Shown here: in pieces, positions 7,901 to 13,984 of the stretch | Layout of the letters: the number at the start of each line of letters is the position of its first letter | Position numbering within the stretch: position 1 is the first letter of the stretch | NCBI GenBank assembly: GCA_964478455.1 | Contig: CAYZJD010000077.1 | Location: forward strand, 1 to 14,819 | Length of the DNA: 14,819 nucleotides | Source of the DNA: CAYZJD01 sp964478455 | GTDB taxonomy: Bacteria; Acidobacteriota; Terriglobia; Bryobacterales; Bryobacteraceae | Direction of reading: 5' to 3' | Notes under the pieces: model-generated | The model's input: the letters and a program-made list of their open reading frames with translations, nothing else | The model's database searches: none | What the model was told of the DNA's origin: nothing | Translations under genes and position numbers: made by a program

Positions 7901-8864
7901 TGATCTCGTCCCAGAACTCGTAATCGTCCCCGCTCGCGCCGTCGTGCTGGTGCGTCACCCCGTGCAGGACCGGCGTCCCGCCGCGCGAAACCATGTAGCG
8001 CACGGCGTCCACCAGCCCTGGCCGATCCGACAGCCGCACCTCGAAACCCTTCGCCGGGTTGCGGAACACGGGAATCACCGCGATCTGGAACGGGACCCGG
8101 CGGTCGCCCAGCGTGTTCGCCAGCGCGCGCAGGTCCGCCGGATCGATCTCAGTGCTTACGTCCTCGATCCTTGCCAGGGCCAGCGCCTGCGGCGGATGCG
8201 GAACTTCGAGGATGTCGTGCAGCAGGTCGCAGAAGACCAGGTAGCGCCCGCCCTCTTCCGCGTACGAAAAGGGCGTGTCGGCTATAAACCAGAACCGCCC
8301 GCGCCGCAACGCGTAGGGATGCCGCACCTTCTCGTCGTTGACCGCCTCGGCCACCACCTCGACCGACGCCGGATCCGTGACGCGGACGATGTTCAGGTCC
8401 GGATCTTCCTTCGGTAGGGTGACGCCCCTGTAAATGACCTCGCGGAACTCCAGGTCATCGCGATAGTCCACGTAGGAAAGGCCGAACCGGCGCCGTGCCC
8501 GCTCCGTCGCGGTGAGCTGCCCGGCATGGCGGCCGATCCAGCAGAACGGCTTGTCCGCCGACTCGATGTCGCGCAGGAAGGCCGCTGGGATCCGTGTGCC
8601 ACTGGCCGTACCGAGAAAGAACGCCGCGCGATAGGACGCAAGCTGCCCGGCACGATACGAAGCGATGGGAAGGGTCTCGCCGTTCAGGCCGAAGTGCCCG
8701 AGCAGGTTCTGGATCTGGTGTGCGTCGAGGTAACCCTCGGCCGCCGGCGCCGCCGGCCCGTCGTAGTAAATCGCGACTGGCTGCTGCGCGACCGTCACCG
8801 CCGGCATCCAGGCGAGCACCAGCGCCCACGTTGCGCCAAAAGGGGTCAGCCTGATCTGCCCCAT
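4920..8864 (-). CDS. Membrane-anchored DUF2334-type deacetylase / glycoside hydrolase-like protein
   Basis: A 1314-aa multidomain exported protein. A signal peptide covers about 1-27 (cleavage near VAQQ). Residues 29-120 are Rossmann/glutaminase-like. Residues 225-470 form a DUF2334 polysaccharide-deacetylase-like domain with RIEDVS (232-237), HGVTHQ (301-306), ETPHY (356-360) and YFHAF (441-445), so the metal Asp and both His are present. Residues 580-770 are a second glutaminase/trimerisation-like domain. Residues 775-1130 look like a TIM-barrel hydrolase, with 'WDGVNISELNYD' (Glu904) as a candidate active-site strand. Beta-rich domains follow, then a C-terminal membrane helix (about 1272-1300) and an Arg-rich tail, so the body lies in the periplasm. 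It resembles pieces of PgaB and PelA, which deacetylate and cut exopolysaccharides, but the order differs. AGGA (8870-8873) lies five bases before the ATG. The start codon and first nine codons come from a repeat copy. Confidence 0.8.
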   Translation of the reverse strand: MGQIRLTPFGATWALVLAWMPAVTVAQQPVAIYYDGPAAPAAEGYLDAHQIQNLLGHFGLNGETLPIASYRAGQLASYRAAFFLGTASGTRIPAAFLRDIESADKPFCWIGRHAGQLTATERARRRFGLSYVDYRDDLEFREVIYRGVTLPKEDPDLNIVRVTDPASVEVVAEAVNDEKVRHPYALRRGRFWFIADTPFSYAEEGGRYLVFCDLLHDILEVPHPPQALALARIEDVSTEIDPADLRALANTLGDRRVPFQIAVIPVFRNPAKGFEVRLSDRPGLVDAVRYMVSRGGTPVLHGVTHQHDGASGDDYEFWDEIKNRPPAGDSEDAVLGKLELGLEECFANGIHPIAFETPHYAASESGYRALNQVFTLFNERTMATPDIGSIQYFPYPVTDRFGRYVVPENLGYLETDSSDPRVLIARARSLRVVRDAVASFYFHAFLDPALLGAVVDGITGLGYRFVSLRQFGGEVNWRQRFVIRTAGGAVKLAAKGEHWRVRRYDATGNVAEERVSSAPAKGAVEVTMPTPKGGWVAAECLKDAPAQARTPGLVEQVRRWWSRRRPIRRPLSLPLELAGDRRALVLWNDGAAGGEANNQQSYRTIFETFGYRTAAIRPADLARARPARNTVLVVPQAPGERLAGAEQEQLLRYLSSGGLVVADGRQPWLGRLGFGWMERRVPVSSVVDVLYPEMTLEWRPEEMVERFQAPERSQQLMVDPRSRQVLASSGEHGAGRFLHLAAPFDQHTAEGTSHYPYFPEYLAEAFRLPAVVTSPRVEVYFDPGFRDEANLNRLLGYWRRAGVRLVYAAAWQFYPRHTFDYANFVRLCHQNGLPVYAWFAFPAVTPRFWEEHPEWRERTAAGVAGHAGWRPAMNFQNPKCFRAAMDWMQQILEAHAWDGVNISELNYDADFTDYLRPDRFVPMNEDVRADFRARAGFDPALLFAPGSPYYHKRNPQALAQFLSYREDVVTAWHRKVLQELAPLQKERGWEVVVTMLDSLHSDYVRPALGVNSHRIVEMMKEFDFTLQVEDPAEHWMKPPDRYLRFTETYLRLAPDRRRLMFDINVMPDRNVDGTNLPSARATGTELARTVLAAASASGRAAIYSEYTVAGQDWALIGAALAGASRLEAAGSGLKLASNAPLRIRAPEDGEYYLNGAFWPAVSEEGVLAPPGKYRLGFRRPWYQVLDPQSMPARVLYASADVVEARATPTGVTVRYRSPGRAVLLLNRKPLEVRINGRPVQPPVEERAQAWALLVPRGENQVEVETTTRTSVLLGFWSWLSASAIAAFGAASTVLMAAIYLHLRLRRAARRKESA

Positions 8865-8867
8865 TTT
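8838..8867 (+). repeat. Third copy of the REP-like unit, at a gene start
   Basis: Bases 8838-8858 are identical to 736-756. Over 30 bases, 28 match 736-765; the only changes are GT to CC at 8859-8860. It is a single arm, not a palindrome. Read on the minus strand it contains the ATG and codons 2-9 of the 1314-aa protein (MGQIRLTPF); the two copies at 736-818 would encode MDQIRLTPF in the same frame. Confidence 0.85.
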
Positions 8868-8886
8868 CTTCCTGCTCGGCGAGGTC

Positions 8887-9786
8887 CTAAGACGCCTTCG
8901 ACCGCGCCGCCTCGACCACCAGCTCGCAGTTCTCCCGCACCTGCTCCTTGTACTTGGGGAACATGCCGATGACGACGCAGTCGTGTGGTTTGGCGAAGTC
9001 GAACGCCAGCCGCAGCGCCGCTCTCATCCGCTCACGTGAACCGCAGTGACGCGAAGCGCCATAAACCTTGAAGATCAGGCACTGCTTCGACGTCCGCCGG
9101 ACCCGTTCCAGCATCCGCTCGCGGTCCGGGTCCCAGAACAGCTCGTCCTCGACCAGGCGCCCAGCGAGCCGGCTCGCCTCCTCCTCCGTCCGGCTGAGGT
9201 TGTAAAGACACGTCATGTAGAAATCGACGTCCCAGCCCTTCTCTTCAGCATGGTCGAGGACCTCCGGAATGTGGGTCCCCAGCCCGACCCTCACACCCGC
9301 GTCCCGCATTACCTTGAGCGCCTCCCTGACCTCTTCGATCTTGCCGGTCTGCCATGCCCGGTCCGTCTTAGAGCCGTGGTGATAGATGCCGATCGCCCCT
9401 GCCTTGGCCATCTCGCGAATATTGCGCTCCGTGTCCGCCAGCTCGGAGGCTGTCTGCCCGATCCACTGGATGCCGCCGCCCTCCAGCCGGTACTCGTTCA
9501 GCAGCCTCAGGATGTGCCGGTCGCCGCGCGATTGCCAGGTATTGATGCCGGCCGCCTGGCAGTTGCGGAGCAGCCGCCTGACATTGGCGCCGGTGAAATA
9601 GTCCACCATCTCGCGGCTCAGTTCCGGCGAAACGTGCGATGTCCCGCTGATCGGATTGCCGCCGACGATCAGTCGTGAGACGCGATGATCGCCGAACGGC
9701 ACGAGCGGTATTTCACCGGCGGCGGCGCGTGCCGCCGTGACCGCACCCGCCGCCGCGAGGAGAACTTCGCGCCTGCTGCGCACCAT
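8887..9786 (-). CDS. Tat-exported TIM-barrel protein, aldo/keto reductase-like
   Basis: A 299-aa protein that opens with a twin-arginine signal (S-R-R-E-V-L-L then an Ala-rich core, residues 4-23), so it would be exported folded to the periplasm. After it comes 'FGDHRVSRLIVGGNPISG' (31-48), which resembles the start of aldo/keto reductases. TIM-barrel-like segments follow: 'GINTWQSRGDRHI', 'GAIGIYHHGSK', 'GVRVGLGTHIPEVLDHAEE' and 'DVDFYMTCLYN'. I cannot place the AKR catalytic tetrad or NADPH motif with confidence, so the activity is open. Start is ATG at 9786, because the Tat motif follows at once; the frame upstream has no good start. It ends 22 bases before the 1314-aa gene on the same strand and may head the same operon. 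It is divergent from the gene at 9847. Confidence 0.75.
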   Translation of the reverse strand: MVRSRREVLLAAAGAVTAARAAAGEIPLVPFGDHRVSRLIVGGNPISGTSHVSPELSREMVDYFTGANVRRLLRNCQAAGINTWQSRGDRHILRLLNEYRLEGGGIQWIGQTASELADTERNIREMAKAGAIGIYHHGSKTDRAWQTGKIEEVREALKVMRDAGVRVGLGTHIPEVLDHAEEKGWDVDFYMTCLYNLSRTEEEASRLAGRLVEDELFWDPDRERMLERVRRTSKQCLIFKVYGASRHCGSRERMRAALRLAFDFAKPHDCVVIGMFPKYKEQVRENCELVVEAARSKAS

Positions 9787-9846
9787 GGCTAGATGATAAC
9801 AGGCGCCTTCGCCCACCGATGCCTGCTCTGTGCATCTAATGGGAAC
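9787..9846. promoter_or_regulatory. 60-bp divergent promoter region with -10-like hexamers next to both ATGs
   Basis: This short spacer separates two divergent genes. On the minus strand, TATCAT (9798-9793) lies six bases before the ATG at 9786. On the plus strand, TCTAAT (9835-9840) lies six bases before the ATG at 9847. Neither start has a strong Shine-Dalgarno; only GGGA at 9841-9844 precedes the plus-strand ATG. The layout would suit leaderless transcripts from both sides. No clear -35 boxes are seen, so this is a tentative call. Confidence 0.4.
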
Positions 9847-10848
9847 ATGAGATCGCTCCTCCCTCTCTTGCTGGTCCCGGCGTTCCTGGCCGCCCAGGTT
9901 CCCCGCATTGCCATCATCGATTTCTACGGTCTCCGCAAGACCAGTGAAGCGAAGACACGGAAGGCGCTTCGCGTTAGGGAAGGCGATCCCCTTCCGCGCT
10001 CCAAAGCGGAGGTCGAGGAGCGGCTGGAGAAGCTCCCGAACGTTGTCCGGGCGCGCCTGGAGGCCGTCTGCTGCGAGCAGGGCAACGCCATCCTGTTCGT
10101 CGGCATCGAGGAGAAGGGCGCGCCGCACTTCGATTACCATCCGGCCCCATCGGGCGACGCCGTGCTACCGGAGGAGATCTATCCCACGTACGACCGGTTC
10201 CTCTCCGCCTTCGAAACCGCCGTGCGGATCGGCGATACCAGAGAAGACCTCTCCGAGGGCCATGCCCTCTCGGCCAACTCCCAGGTGCGCGCGATCCAGG
10301 AGCAGTTCGTCGACCTCGCCGACAAGCACTTTGAAATAGTCCGCGCCGCGCTGCGCAATTCCGTCGACGAACGCACGCGGGCTGTCGCCGCCCACGTCAT
10401 CGCCTATGCCGCGAACAAGAAGCTCGCCGCCGGCGATCTCCAGCACGCCATGCAGGATCCCAACGACGCCGTGCGCAACAACGCCATGCGCGGCCTCGTC
10501 GGTATCGCAACGCTTGCCGGCCGCGATCCTGAACTCGGGATCCGCATTGAACCCACCTGGTTCATCGAGATGCTGAACTCGCTCGTGTGGACTGACCGCA
10601 ACAAAGCCTCCGTCGCGCTCGCCGAACTCACCGAGGCGCACGACCCGAAGATCCTCGAGCGGCTCCGCGAGCGCGCTCTGCCGTCCCTGGTCGAAATGGC
10701 GCGCTGGAAAAGCCTCGGCCACGCCCTCCCGGCCTTTCTTCTCGTCGGACGCCTCGCCGGCCTGCCCGAGAGCGAAATCGAGTCCGCCTGGGCCCGCGGC
10801 GACCGCGAAGCGCTGATCGGAAAAGTCGCCGGAGGCAAGCGCCGATAG
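9847..10848 (+). CDS. Secreted protein with POTRA-like and HEAT-like repeats
   Basis: A 333-aa protein with a signal peptide at about 1-16 (MRSLLPLLLVPAFLAA). Residues 19-90 have a POTRA-like pattern: 'IAIIDFYGLRKTSEAKTRKAL', then 'REGDPL', a helix 'AEVEERLEKLP', and the strands 'VVRARLEAVCCEQG' and 'NAILFVGIEEKGAP'. POTRA domains normally sit in BamA/TpsB-type assembly proteins ahead of a barrel, but no barrel is present here. The rest (about 130-330) is helical, with HEAT-like units such as 'DPNDAVRNNAMRGLVGIA' and 'TRAVAAHVIAYAANKK', suggesting protein binding in the periplasm. The frame is open to an ATG at 9793, but the ATG at 9847 starts the signal peptide directly and is preferred. Its TAG directly abuts the stop of the converging phosphodiesterase gene. 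Confidence 0.75.
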   Translation: MRSLLPLLLVPAFLAAQVPRIAIIDFYGLRKTSEAKTRKALRVREGDPLPRSKAEVEERLEKLPNVVRARLEAVCCEQGNAILFVGIEEKGAPHFDYHPAPSGDAVLPEEIYPTYDRFLSAFETAVRIGDTREDLSEGHALSANSQVRAIQEQFVDLADKHFEIVRAALRNSVDERTRAVAAHVIAYAANKKLAAGDLQHAMQDPNDAVRNNAMRGLVGIATLAGRDPELGIRIEPTWFIEMLNSLVWTDRNKASVALAELTEAHDPKILERLRERALPSLVEMARWKSLGHALPAFLLVGRLAGLPESEIESAWARGDREALIGKVAGGKRR

Positions 10849-11685
10849 TCAGCGCAGCCCCTTCTCCTTCAGATACCGGATCAGTGCCTCCGGATCGTCG
10901 GTGATGATGCCGTCCACCTGCGCGGCGATGAGGCGATCCCATTCCTCAGGGGTGTTCGCCGTCCAGGTGACCACTAGAATGCCCGCTGCGTGCGCTGCCT
11001 GCACTTTCTCGGCTGTCAGCAGCCTGTGCTGAGGCGAGGCGATGCCGGCCTGGGCTTCCCTCGCGATGGCGGCGAAGTCTCGCTGATCGGTCTCAAACAG
11101 CGCCGCCAGGCGTATTTCCGGCGCCAGCCGCCTCATCGCCCTGAGAACTCGGAAATCGAACGACTGCATAATGACCCGCGGTTCGAGCTTGTGCCTGCGA
11201 ATCGCCTCGAGCACCAGTCTCGCGAACTCCTCCGGCGCCGGCGCGTATTCCGGCCACCGCGGCGAGACCTTCGTCTCGATGTTGAAGCGGAAACCCCCGC
11301 GCCCGGCCAGCGACAACACTTCGTCAAGAGTAGGAATCCGCGCGCCGGGAACGGGCCGCTGCTTCGGGAACGCCGGATTCTTCTTCGAGCCGCAATCCCA
11401 CTCCCGCAGTTCGGCCAGCGTCAGTTGCCGCACCACCGCCCGACCGCTCGGGCCCGTGCAGATTGCGGCGTCCAGCACCGGATCGTGCGAAACCACTGGC
11501 ACGTTGTCCTTGGTCACCACGACGTCCAGCTCAATCGCGTCCGCGCCGGCCGCAATCGCGTGCTCGAACGCCGGCACTGTGTTCTCCGGCAACACGGCGC
11601 GAGCGCCCCGGTGCCCGTGCACTTCGATCCTCTCGGCCACCGCGGACAAGAGAAATACCGGCGTCAGGAGCATCCTCCCAATCAT
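10849..11685 (-). CDS. Glycerophosphodiester phosphodiesterase, exported
   Basis: A 278-aa protein of the GDPD family, which hydrolyses glycerophosphodiesters to glycerol-3-phosphate and an alcohol with a divalent metal. The conserved motifs are clear: HGHRGA (23-28) with PENT (33-36), IELD (51-54) with metal-binding Glu52 and Asp54, SHD with His67, and NIETK (135-139). The C-terminus has the usual 'VVTWTANTPEEWDRLI' and 'VDGIITDDPEALIRYL'. A short signal-like helix (about 3-17) suggests export. The length fits UgpQ-type enzymes. I choose the ATG at 11685; an ATG at 11673 has GGGAGG directly against it, too close for use, and a TTG at 11715 lies in the likely -35 box. It is a single gene, convergent with 9847-10848 and divergent from 11736. 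Confidence 0.9.
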   Translation of the reverse strand: MIGRMLLTPVFLLSAVAERIEVHGHRGARAVLPENTVPAFEHAIAAGADAIELDVVVTKDNVPVVSHDPVLDAAICTGPSGRAVVRQLTLAELREWDCGSKKNPAFPKQRPVPGARIPTLDEVLSLAGRGGFRFNIETKVSPRWPEYAPAPEEFARLVLEAIRRHKLEPRVIMQSFDFRVLRAMRRLAPEIRLAALFETDQRDFAAIAREAQAGIASPQHRLLTAEKVQAAHAAGILVVTWTANTPEEWDRLIAAQVDGIITDDPEALIRYLKEKGLR

Positions 11686-11688
11686 CTC

Positions 11689-11715
11689 GCTATAGGATAT
11701 AAGAGGATTCGTCAA
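11689..11715 (-). promoter_or_regulatory. Candidate sigma-70 promoter for the phosphodiesterase gene
   Basis: On the minus strand TTGACG (11715-11710) is followed after 15 bases by TATAGC (11694-11689), only three bases before the chosen ATG at 11685. The spacer is two bases short of ideal. If real, transcription would begin at or near the start codon and the mRNA would be leaderless. Confidence 0.4.
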
Positions 11716-11730
11716 CGCTTGATGGAAGGA
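11698..11730 (+). promoter_or_regulatory. Candidate -10 box and ribosome binding site for the oxidoreductase gene
   Basis: TATAAG at 11698-11703 resembles a -10 box; the -35 region about 17 bases upstream has no good match. AGGA at 11727-11730 is five bases before the ATG at 11736 and is a good Shine-Dalgarno site. The AT-rich core (11690-11708) is shared with the divergent promoter on the other strand. Confidence 0.45.
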
Positions 11731-11735
11731 CGAAC

Positions 11736-13073
11736 ATGAACGACATCACCCGCAGGCATTTCACCGGCGCGGCCGGCGTCGCCACCACGCTCGGTTACTC
11801 CCGCATCCTCGGCGCGAACGACCGCGTGCGCGTGGGCTACATCGGGCTCGGCAATCGCGGCGACCAGGTGCACGAGGGCTTCCTCGAGTACGGCGACAAC
11901 GTCACCGCCGCGGTCTGCGATCTTCGCCAGGACTACATGGATTTCGCCGCGAAGAAATCCCGCGCCACCCCGAAGAAATACACGGACTACCGCAAGCTGC
12001 TCGAGGACAAGGGGGTAGACGCCGTTGTCATCGCCACCCCCGACCATTGGCACGCGCTCATGTTCATCGACGCCTGCGAGGCGGGCAAGGACGTTTACGT
12101 CGAGAAGCCGCTTTCGCTCACCGTCTTTGAAGGCCGAAAGATGGTGGAGGCCGCCGAACGAACGAAACGCGTGGTCCAGGTGGGCATCCAGCGCCGCTCC
12201 GCGGCCTTCCTCAAAGAAGCGGCCGAGTTCGTGCGCGCGGGCGGCCTCGGCGAAGTCACCGTCGCCCGTTGCTACCACGTCATGAACGAATGGCCCGTCG
12301 GCATCGGCAATCCGCCCGACGGCCCTCCGCCGAGCGAGGAGGAATGGGACCACTGGCTTGGCCCTGCGCCGAAGCTGCCCTATAACCGCAACCGCATGTA
12401 CTACAACTTCCGCTGGTTCTACGACTACTCCGGCGGCCAGCTCACTAACTTCGGCGTCCACTACATTGACATGATCCGCTGGTGCTTTGGCAAGGACGCG
12501 CCGCGCGCCGTCACCGCCATGGGCGGCAAGTACGTCATGAAGGACAACCGCGAGATCCCGGACACGCTCGAAGTCCTGTGGGAGTACGACGGGCCTGCGC
12601 TCGTTTGCTTCGCGCAGTACAACGCCAACGCCGCGCCCGGCAATATCCGCAACGCCGAAATCGAGCTGCGCGGCACAAAGGGCACGATGTACATCGATGA
12701 GGACAAATGGGAAGTCGTCCCGGAGGAGGTGACGGACCAGGCCCGGCCCGCGCGAACGCCGCTCGACCGCGTCACCGAGCGGGGCTACCCCAAAACGAAG
12801 AAGCCGGTGATCGTGCCCAAAGTCGTAAAGGGCCGGGCCTATGACGACGCCGCGCACGCCCGCAACTTCCTCGACTGCGTGAAGTCGCGCGCGAAGTGCA
12901 ACTGCGATATCCTCGCCGGGCACCTCTCCACCGCGGCCACGCTGATCGGCAACATCGCCCTCCGCACGAAGAGCTATCTCGAGTGGGACGCTCGCGCCGA
13001 GCGGTTCACTAACAACGACGCCGCCAACCGCTGGCTCCACTACAAGTACCGCGAGCCTTACAAGCTCGGCTGA
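11736..13073 (+). CDS. Gfo/Idh/MocA-family oxidoreductase, Tat-exported
   Basis: A 445-aa protein beginning with a twin-arginine signal (T-R-R-H-F-T-G-A-A-G, residues 5-14). The NAD(P)-binding Rossmann fold starts at VGYIGLGNRG (33-42, GxGxxG type), followed by 'AVVIATPDHWHA' (96-107) and the conserved EKP at 123-125, whose Lys is the usual catalytic residue. The C-terminal alpha/beta domain shows 'GVHYIDMIRW' (240-249) with His242 and Asp245. Family members oxidise or reduce sugars, inositols and sugar derivatives; Tat-exported ones are common in Acidobacteriota, Planctomycetota and Bacteroidota, and usually carry a tightly bound cofactor. The substrate is unknown. The next gene, a sugar isomerase-like TIM barrel, starts ten bases downstream and also has a Tat signal, so the two probably act on one sugar in the periplasm. 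Confidence 0.9.
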   Translation: MNDITRRHFTGAAGVATTLGYSRILGANDRVRVGYIGLGNRGDQVHEGFLEYGDNVTAAVCDLRQDYMDFAAKKSRATPKKYTDYRKLLEDKGVDAVVIATPDHWHALMFIDACEAGKDVYVEKPLSLTVFEGRKMVEAAERTKRVVQVGIQRRSAAFLKEAAEFVRAGGLGEVTVARCYHVMNEWPVGIGNPPDGPPPSEEEWDHWLGPAPKLPYNRNRMYYNFRWFYDYSGGQLTNFGVHYIDMIRWCFGKDAPRAVTAMGGKYVMKDNREIPDTLEVLWEYDGPALVCFAQYNANAAPGNIRNAEIELRGTKGTMYIDEDKWEVVPEEVTDQARPARTPLDRVTERGYPKTKKPVIVPKVVKGRAYDDAAHARNFLDCVKSRAKCNCDILAGHLSTAATLIGNIALRTKSYLEWDARAERFTNNDAANRWLHYKYREPYKLG

Positions 13074-13083
13074 GGCCGCCATT

Positions 13084-13950
13084 ATGCCGGTAACGCGCAG
13101 ACAGTTCTTGCTCTCGGCCGCGGCCGCTGCGACCAAGCCCGCCGCCCCCCGTCCGGCGCTGTGCCTCTTCTCCAAGCACTTGCCGAAGCTCGACTACGAC
13201 GCCCTCGGCAGGCAGGTCCGCGAGTTCGGCTTCGATGGCGTGGATCTCACCGTCCGCCCTGGCGGTCACGTCCTGCCCGAGAACGCTGCCCGCGACCTGC
13301 CGCGCGCGGCCGAAGCCATCCGCTCCCACGGGCTTTCACTCCCGATGGTCACCACTGCTCTTACCAGCGCCTCCGACCCGGCCGCGCGTCCCATCCTCTC
13401 AACCGCCGCCGGCCTCGGCATCCCCTTCTTCAAGCTCGGCTACTGGTACTACCGCTCGCCCGATGTCGAGAGAACCCTCGCCGAGACCAAGCGCGATGTC
13501 GAAGCGCTGGCCGGTCTCGCCAAGGAGTACGGCATCGCCGCCGGGTTCCACAATCACTCGGATGACTACGTCGGGGCTCCCGTCTGGGACATCCGCGACA
13601 TCATCGCGAACCTGGACCCGCGCTGGATCGGCTACTACTTCGATCCATGCCATGCGGTGGCGGAGGGCGGCGTGGCGGGCTGGCACATCGCCCTGCGGCT
13701 TGCCCTGCCGCGCCTGAAAATGGTCGCCCTTAAGGATTTCTATTGGGAGAAACGCGGCGGCCGCTGGGAGATGATCATGTGCCCCCTCGGAGAGGGCATG
13801 GTGGAATGGCCGAAGTTCTTCTCCATGCTCGCCGCCGCAAAGTACACCGGCCCCATCTCACTCCACGTCGAGTACGAGCCTAAGGACGAACTTGCAGCGA
13901 TCGCCCACGACCTGGCCTTCATGAGAAAACAGGTGGCCGCCGCCTACTAG
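13084..13950 (+). CDS. Sugar phosphate isomerase/epimerase-like TIM barrel, Tat-exported
   Basis: A 288-aa protein with a twin-arginine signal (T-R-R-Q-F-L-L then an Ala-rich core, residues 4-17). The body is a xylose isomerase/AP-endonuclease-2-type TIM barrel: 'LGRQVREFGFDGVDLTV' (41-57), HNH (156-158), 'YYFDPCH' (184-190, Asp187 and His190), KD (217-218), LGEG (235-238) and HVEY (261-264, Glu263). These are the usual positions of the divalent-metal and substrate ligands. Enzymes of this family isomerise, epimerise or cleave sugars and keto-sugars. GAGG, overlapping the upstream stop, lies eight bases before the ATG, and the short gap indicates co-transcription with the oxidoreductase. The pair resembles oxidoreductase/TIM-barrel partners of keto-sugar routes, but the substrate is not known. 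Confidence 0.87.
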   Translation: MPVTRRQFLLSAAAAATKPAAPRPALCLFSKHLPKLDYDALGRQVREFGFDGVDLTVRPGGHVLPENAARDLPRAAEAIRSHGLSLPMVTTALTSASDPAARPILSTAAGLGIPFFKLGYWYYRSPDVERTLAETKRDVEALAGLAKEYGIAAGFHNHSDDYVGAPVWDIRDIIANLDPRWIGYYFDPCHAVAEGGVAGWHIALRLALPRLKMVALKDFYWEKRGGRWEMIMCPLGEGMVEWPKFFSMLAAAKYTGPISLHVEYEPKDELAAIAHDLAFMRKQVAAAY

Positions 13951-13984
13951 ACCGGGGAGTTCCCCGCTCGCCCGTTGCGCGGCC
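13951..13984. other. Convergent spacer with a short hairpin
   Basis: The 34 bases between the isomerase gene and the converging cysteine-rich gene contain a small hairpin (cgggg-agtt-ccccg, 13953-13966). It has only five pairs and no T-run on either side, so I do not call it a terminator. Confidence 0.35.

Noticed and set aside
4920..8864. Direct naming of this gene as pgaB or pelA
   Set aside because: Only parts resemble these proteins, the domain order differs, and the flanking genes do not match a pga or pel operon.
736..8867. A complete insertion sequence carried with the repeats
   Set aside because: No transposase, no target-site duplication and no RAYT gene in the window; the repeats are short and isolated.
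11712..13175. 487-residue minus-strand frame opposite the Gfo/Idh/MocA gene
   Set aside because: It mirrors a strongly supported gene; its Val/Ala/Arg/Asp-rich content is what GC-rich codon use produces on the antisense strand, and no family motif is visible.
13953..13966. Hairpin as intrinsic terminator after the isomerase gene
   Set aside because: Only five base pairs and no T-run on either strand.
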